In this document: positions 61,510 through 64,000 of the stretch, piece after piece
Layout of the letters: each line of letters opens with the position of its first letter
Numbering within the stretch: position 1 is the first letter of the stretch
Assembly: GCF_018070075.1 (NCBI RefSeq)
Contig: NZ_JAGPXE010000011.1
Location: forward strand, 186,001-250,000
Origin: Saccharopolyspora endophytica
GTDB lineage: Bacteria > Actinomycetota > Actinomycetes > Mycobacteriales > Pseudonocardiaceae
DNA: 64,000 nt
Reading direction: 5' to 3'
Position numbers and translations under genes: made by a program
Notes under the pieces: model-generated
Database searches by the model: none
What the model was told of the DNA's origin: nothing
What the model saw: the letters and a program-made list of their open reading frames with translations, nothing else

Positions 61510-62963
61510 GCCGACCTCCTCCTGCGCGCCGCGTTGTCGGCCCACGCCGCGTCGAGGGCGTCGAGTTCCTCGCTCTGCTCGGCGAGCAGTTCCCGCACCC
61601 GTTGGGGATGCGCGGAACCTGCCGACTGCTTCGCGCGCAGCCCGAGATCGACGTCGAACGCCTCCGCCAGCAGGGCTCCGAGGTCCTCGCCGCCGTCGAG
61701 GACGTGGCCGGACTCGGCGGCGGCAGCGCACAGCAGGGCGGCATCCGGCTCGCCGGGGCGAAGTCCCCGCTCCACTGAGGTCTTGACGTAGCGGCCGGCG
61801 ATGATCTGGGCGGTGCGCCACGGCACGCCGCAGGTGAGGGTGAGCCGGTTGGCGAGTGTGAACCCGCCGAGGTGATCGTCGGCGCACGCGGTGCGCATGC
61901 GATCGGTCCGGAAGCTCGCCCCGGCGATGACCGCGTGGGCGAGGCGCAGCGCCGAGCGCATGGCGTCCACCTGGACCCGCAGCTGGCCGCCGACCTCCTT
62001 CGAGACCTCGACGGTGTTGCTGTACGGCGTGTTGCGCTGGCCGGCGACGATGTCGGCCGCACGACCCGCGACCTGCGCGCAGCGGCCCCGGATCCGTTCC
62101 AGGACGGGGAAGTTGCGCTTCTGCGGCATCGCGGCGGAGATGCCGGCCAGCTCGTCGGGCAGGTCGAGGAAACCGCGGTCGCTGCCGCCCCAGTCCATGA
62201 GGTCGGTGGTGAAGCGGCTGAGCGCGACCGCGTGCTGCGCGAGATCCGCCGCGATCGACGTGGCCCAGGATCGGGAAGCGACGGCCACCAACGCGTGCGG
62301 CTGAGCGCGCGCGAACCCCAGCAGGCCCGCCATGCGGTCGCGGTCCCACGGCAGTTCCTGCCCGGCCATCGTGCCGGAACCGAGCGGGCAGGCGTCGCAC
62401 TCGTCGTAGGTGCGCAGCATGCGGCGCAGCGCGGCGACCGTCTCAGCGGCGAGCGCCGCCAGGTGGAAGCCGGGGCTGACGATCTGCGCTGCCTGGCCGT
62501 GGGTGTATCCCGGCATGGGCGTGTCGGTGTAGCGACCGGCGAGCGCGACCACGGTCCGCGCGAACGCGAGCAGGTCGTCGGCGACGGCGGCGAGGGATTC
62601 GCGGGCGGCCATCAGCTGAGCGCACGCCTGGAGGTCGTTGCGGCTGCGGTCGACGTGCCAGGCCGGGAAGGGCGCCACGGGGCCGTCTTGCACGTGGCGT
62701 TCCACGGCGAAGGAGATGTCGGACATGTTCTGCGCGGGGTCGGCCCGCACCGCGTCCGGGCTCAGCGCGTCGAGCCGGGCGGCGAGAGCGGCGGCCCCGT
62801 CGGCGTCGACCAGGTCCATCCGGACGTACTCCAGCAGCAGGACCTTCTCGATCGCGACGTAGTGGCCGAGCAGGTGCTCGGCTTCGTAGGCGAACTGCGG
62901 AGCGAGCACCTCCTCGTGCCAGACCTCGCTGGGGACGCCGTCGATCCGGCCGGTCACCTTCAT
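61506..62963 (-). CDS. Argininosuccinate-lyase-like fumarate lyase
   Basis: 485 residues, fumarase/aspartase superfamily, closest in layout to argininosuccinate lyase. The signature SAAMPQKRN (about 278) contains the catalytic Ser loop. DRSRND and GYTHGQAAQ correspond to the SRND and THLQ regions of ArgH, the latter with Gly for Leu. ATG 62963 overlaps the upstream NRPS stop as ATGA. Housekeeping arginine synthesis is unlikely because no arg genes flank it. It sits with a threonine kinase and a PLP beta-replacement enzyme. The likely step is elimination of fumarate from an N-aspartyl-type adduct to release 2,3-diaminobutyrate. Fumarate-lyase homologs are also used as amine-donor lyases in other natural product routes. 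The substrate is inference. Confidence 0.88.
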   Translation of the reverse strand: MKVTGRIDGVPSEVWHEEVLAPQFAYEAEHLLGHYVAIEKVLLLEYVRMDLVDADGAAALAARLDALSPDAVRADPAQNMSDISFAVERHVQDGPVAPFPAWHVDRSRNDLQACAQLMAARESLAAVADDLLAFARTVVALAGRYTDTPMPGYTHGQAAQIVSPGFHLAALAAETVAALRRMLRTYDECDACPLGSGTMAGQELPWDRDRMAGLLGFARAQPHALVAVASRSWATSIAADLAQHAVALSRFTTDLMDWGGSDRGFLDLPDELAGISAAMPQKRNFPVLERIRGRCAQVAGRAADIVAGQRNTPYSNTVEVSKEVGGQLRVQVDAMRSALRLAHAVIAGASFRTDRMRTACADDHLGGFTLANRLTLTCGVPWRTAQIIAGRYVKTSVERGLRPGEPDAALLCAAAAESGHVLDGGEDLGALLAEAFDVDLGLRAKQSAGSAHPQRVRELLAEQSEELDALDAAWADNAARRRRSA

Positions 62964-64000
62964 GCCGTTCCCCCTTGATGTTCGCGGCGCAGTGCGGTGG
63001 CGAGCCCGGCCACCGTCGGGTCGGCGAAGAAGGTCCGCAGCGACACTTCGGCGCGGTAGGCGGCCGTGAGCGTCGCGAGCATCTTCAAGGCCTGCAACGA
63101 ATGTCCTCCGAGGCTGAAGAAATCCTGGTGCACATCGGTGACTTCGGTACCGAGGAGGTCCCGCCACACCGCGGCCACCTCCCGCTCGCACGCCGTCGAC
63201 GGGGCGACCGCGGCGACCGGAGCGGCGCGCCTCGGCCCGACGCCGGTGACGGCGCGGCTCGGACCGAGCTGCGACAGGCGGGTGTCCGGGGCGTCGAGCG
63301 CCGTGGCGAGCAGGCGGAGGTAGTCCGACAGCAGCGCCTCGACGGTGGCGCGGTCGAACAGGGCGACGTCGTAGACGACTCGGACCAGGTCGTCGGTGAG
63401 GTCCAGCAGCAGGTCCTCCTCGCACGAGGAGACGGGAGCACCGAGAACGCCGCCGGGATCGTGGTTGAAGGCGAGCTGGTACAGCGGTGGCACGCCGGGT
63501 GGTCGCGGTCCGGCCACCAGCTCGACCAGGGTCTGGAACGGCATGTCGTAGGCCTCGTCGGCCTCGACCGCGGCGGCCACCCGGCCCACGAGCGCGGTCA
63601 CGCCCGGATCGCCCGCGACGTCGACGCGCAACACCCGCATGTTGACCAGGGCACCGACCATCGGCAGCGTCGCCGCCTCGGCGCGCCCCGCCACGGGAAG
63701 GCCGAGCACGATGTCGTCGGAACCGGAGAGGTGGTGCAGCAGAGCGACGTACCCGGCGAGCAGCAGCACCACCGGGCGGGTTCCGTGGTGCCGGGCGGCG
63801 TCGGCCAGGGAAGTGCGGACGTCAGCGGGCAGCGCGGCGCGCACCTCGGCGCCGCGGAACGTGCGCGTCGACGGCCGGGGCCGGTCCAGGGCAACGGTGT
63901 GGACGGGTGGCAGGCCCGCGAGGCGTTCGCGCCAGTGGGCCGCGAGTTCCGCGCGCCGCGCGGGTGTGAGGCGGGCGCGCTCGCGCCGGGCGTGTTCGCC
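62960..64000 (-). CDS. NRPS condensation domain (C-terminal part) and PCP, 5' end beyond the window
   Basis: The frame is open to base 64000 and ends at TGA 62960, giving 346 visible codons. The visible part opens within the C domain (LPPVHTVALDRPRP), then DDIVLGLPVAGR, NMRVLRVD and PPLYQLAFNHD, all standard for the C-terminal half of condensation domains. About 30 linker residues later comes a PCP with [11 protein letters not shown]. No A domain separates C from PCP, so this PCP must be loaded in trans or by an upstream A domain. The stop overlaps the lyase start (ATGA), coupling it to the DABA genes. What precedes it cannot be seen. Confidence 0.88.
   Translation of the reverse strand, partial: GEHARRERARLTPARRAELAAHWRERLAGLPPVHTVALDRPRPSTRTFRGAEVRAALPADVRTSLADAARHHGTRPVVLLLAGYVALLHHLSGSDDIVLGLPVAGRAEAATLPMVGALVNMRVLRVDVAGDPGVTALVGRVAAAVEADEAYDMPFQTLVELVAGPRPPGVPPLYQLAFNHDPGGVLGAPVSSCEEDLLLDLTDDLVRVVYDVALFDRATVEALLSDYLRLLATALDAPDTRLSQLGPSRAVTGVGPRRAAPVAAVAPSTACEREVAAVWRDLLGTEVTDVHQDFFSLGGHSLQALKMLATLTAAYRAEVSLRTFFADPTVAGLATALRREHQGGTA

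Noticed and set aside
62964..63425. An N-terminal extension of the fumarate lyase to 63425, and similar extensions of the kinase and the PLP/ATP-grasp gene
   Set aside because: The extra residues are out-of-frame readings of the upstream gene. The ATGA-type overlaps at 62963, 61509 and 60584 mark the real starts.

Overview
The window is a 64 kb slice of one hybrid polyketide-peptide biosynthetic gene cluster from a high-GC actinomycete. Family or genus cannot be fixed from this sequence. Every supported gene lies on the minus strand, so transcription runs from high to low coordinates. The largest gap between genes is 93 bases, and several junctions are ATGA-type overlaps. This looks like one long operon whose promoter is beyond the right edge. 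Genes are cut at both ends of the window.

Right block (57-64 kb): an NRPS ends in a C-PCP unit with no A domain, truncated by the window. It is followed by three overlapping genes that look like a (2S,3S)-2,3-diaminobutyrate (DABA) set: an argininosuccinate-lyase-like fumarate lyase, a PduX-like GHMP L-threonine kinase, and a cysteine-synthase-like PLP enzyme fused to an ATP-grasp ligase. A cytochrome P450 closes this block.

Middle block (27.6-57 kb): modular type I PKSs. The first encodes a KSQ loading module with a gutted AT, then KS-AT-DH-KR-ACP, KS-AT-KR-ACP and KS-AT-DH-ER-KR-ACP. Its reading frame is broken once, near 44.77 kb. The second encodes KS-AT-DH-ER-KR-ACP and KS-AT-KR(dead)-ACP. 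AT motifs predict methylmalonyl units for modules 1-4 and malonyl for module 5. With an acetate-type starter, the inferred acyl chain is about a 9-hydroxy-3-oxo-4,6,8,10-tetramethyldodec-10-enoyl group (inference from domains only).

Left-middle block (21.8-27.5 kb): dpgA, dpgB, dpgC and an aminotransferase, which together can make 3,5-dihydroxyphenylglycine (Dpg), followed by an L-arginine amidinotransferase.

Left block (1-21.8 kb): a 6,200-residue NRPS with six modules and a C-terminal thioesterase. Its third module has only a fragment of an A domain. Immediately downstream is a separate A-PCP protein fused to a TauD-like Fe(II)/2-oxoglutarate dioxygenase. It is a natural candidate to make a hydroxylated residue and load the empty PCP in trans.

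Together the genes suggest a branched acyl chain joined to a six-residue peptide containing Dpg, probably DABA or threonine, and possibly a hydroxylated and/or guanidino-bearing residue, released by the thioesterase. The pairing of Dpg-type and DABA-type residues with a PKS chain recalls totopotensamide. However, no halogenase, methyltransferase or glycosyltransferase is present here, and the amidinotransferase and trans-loading features suggest a different compound.
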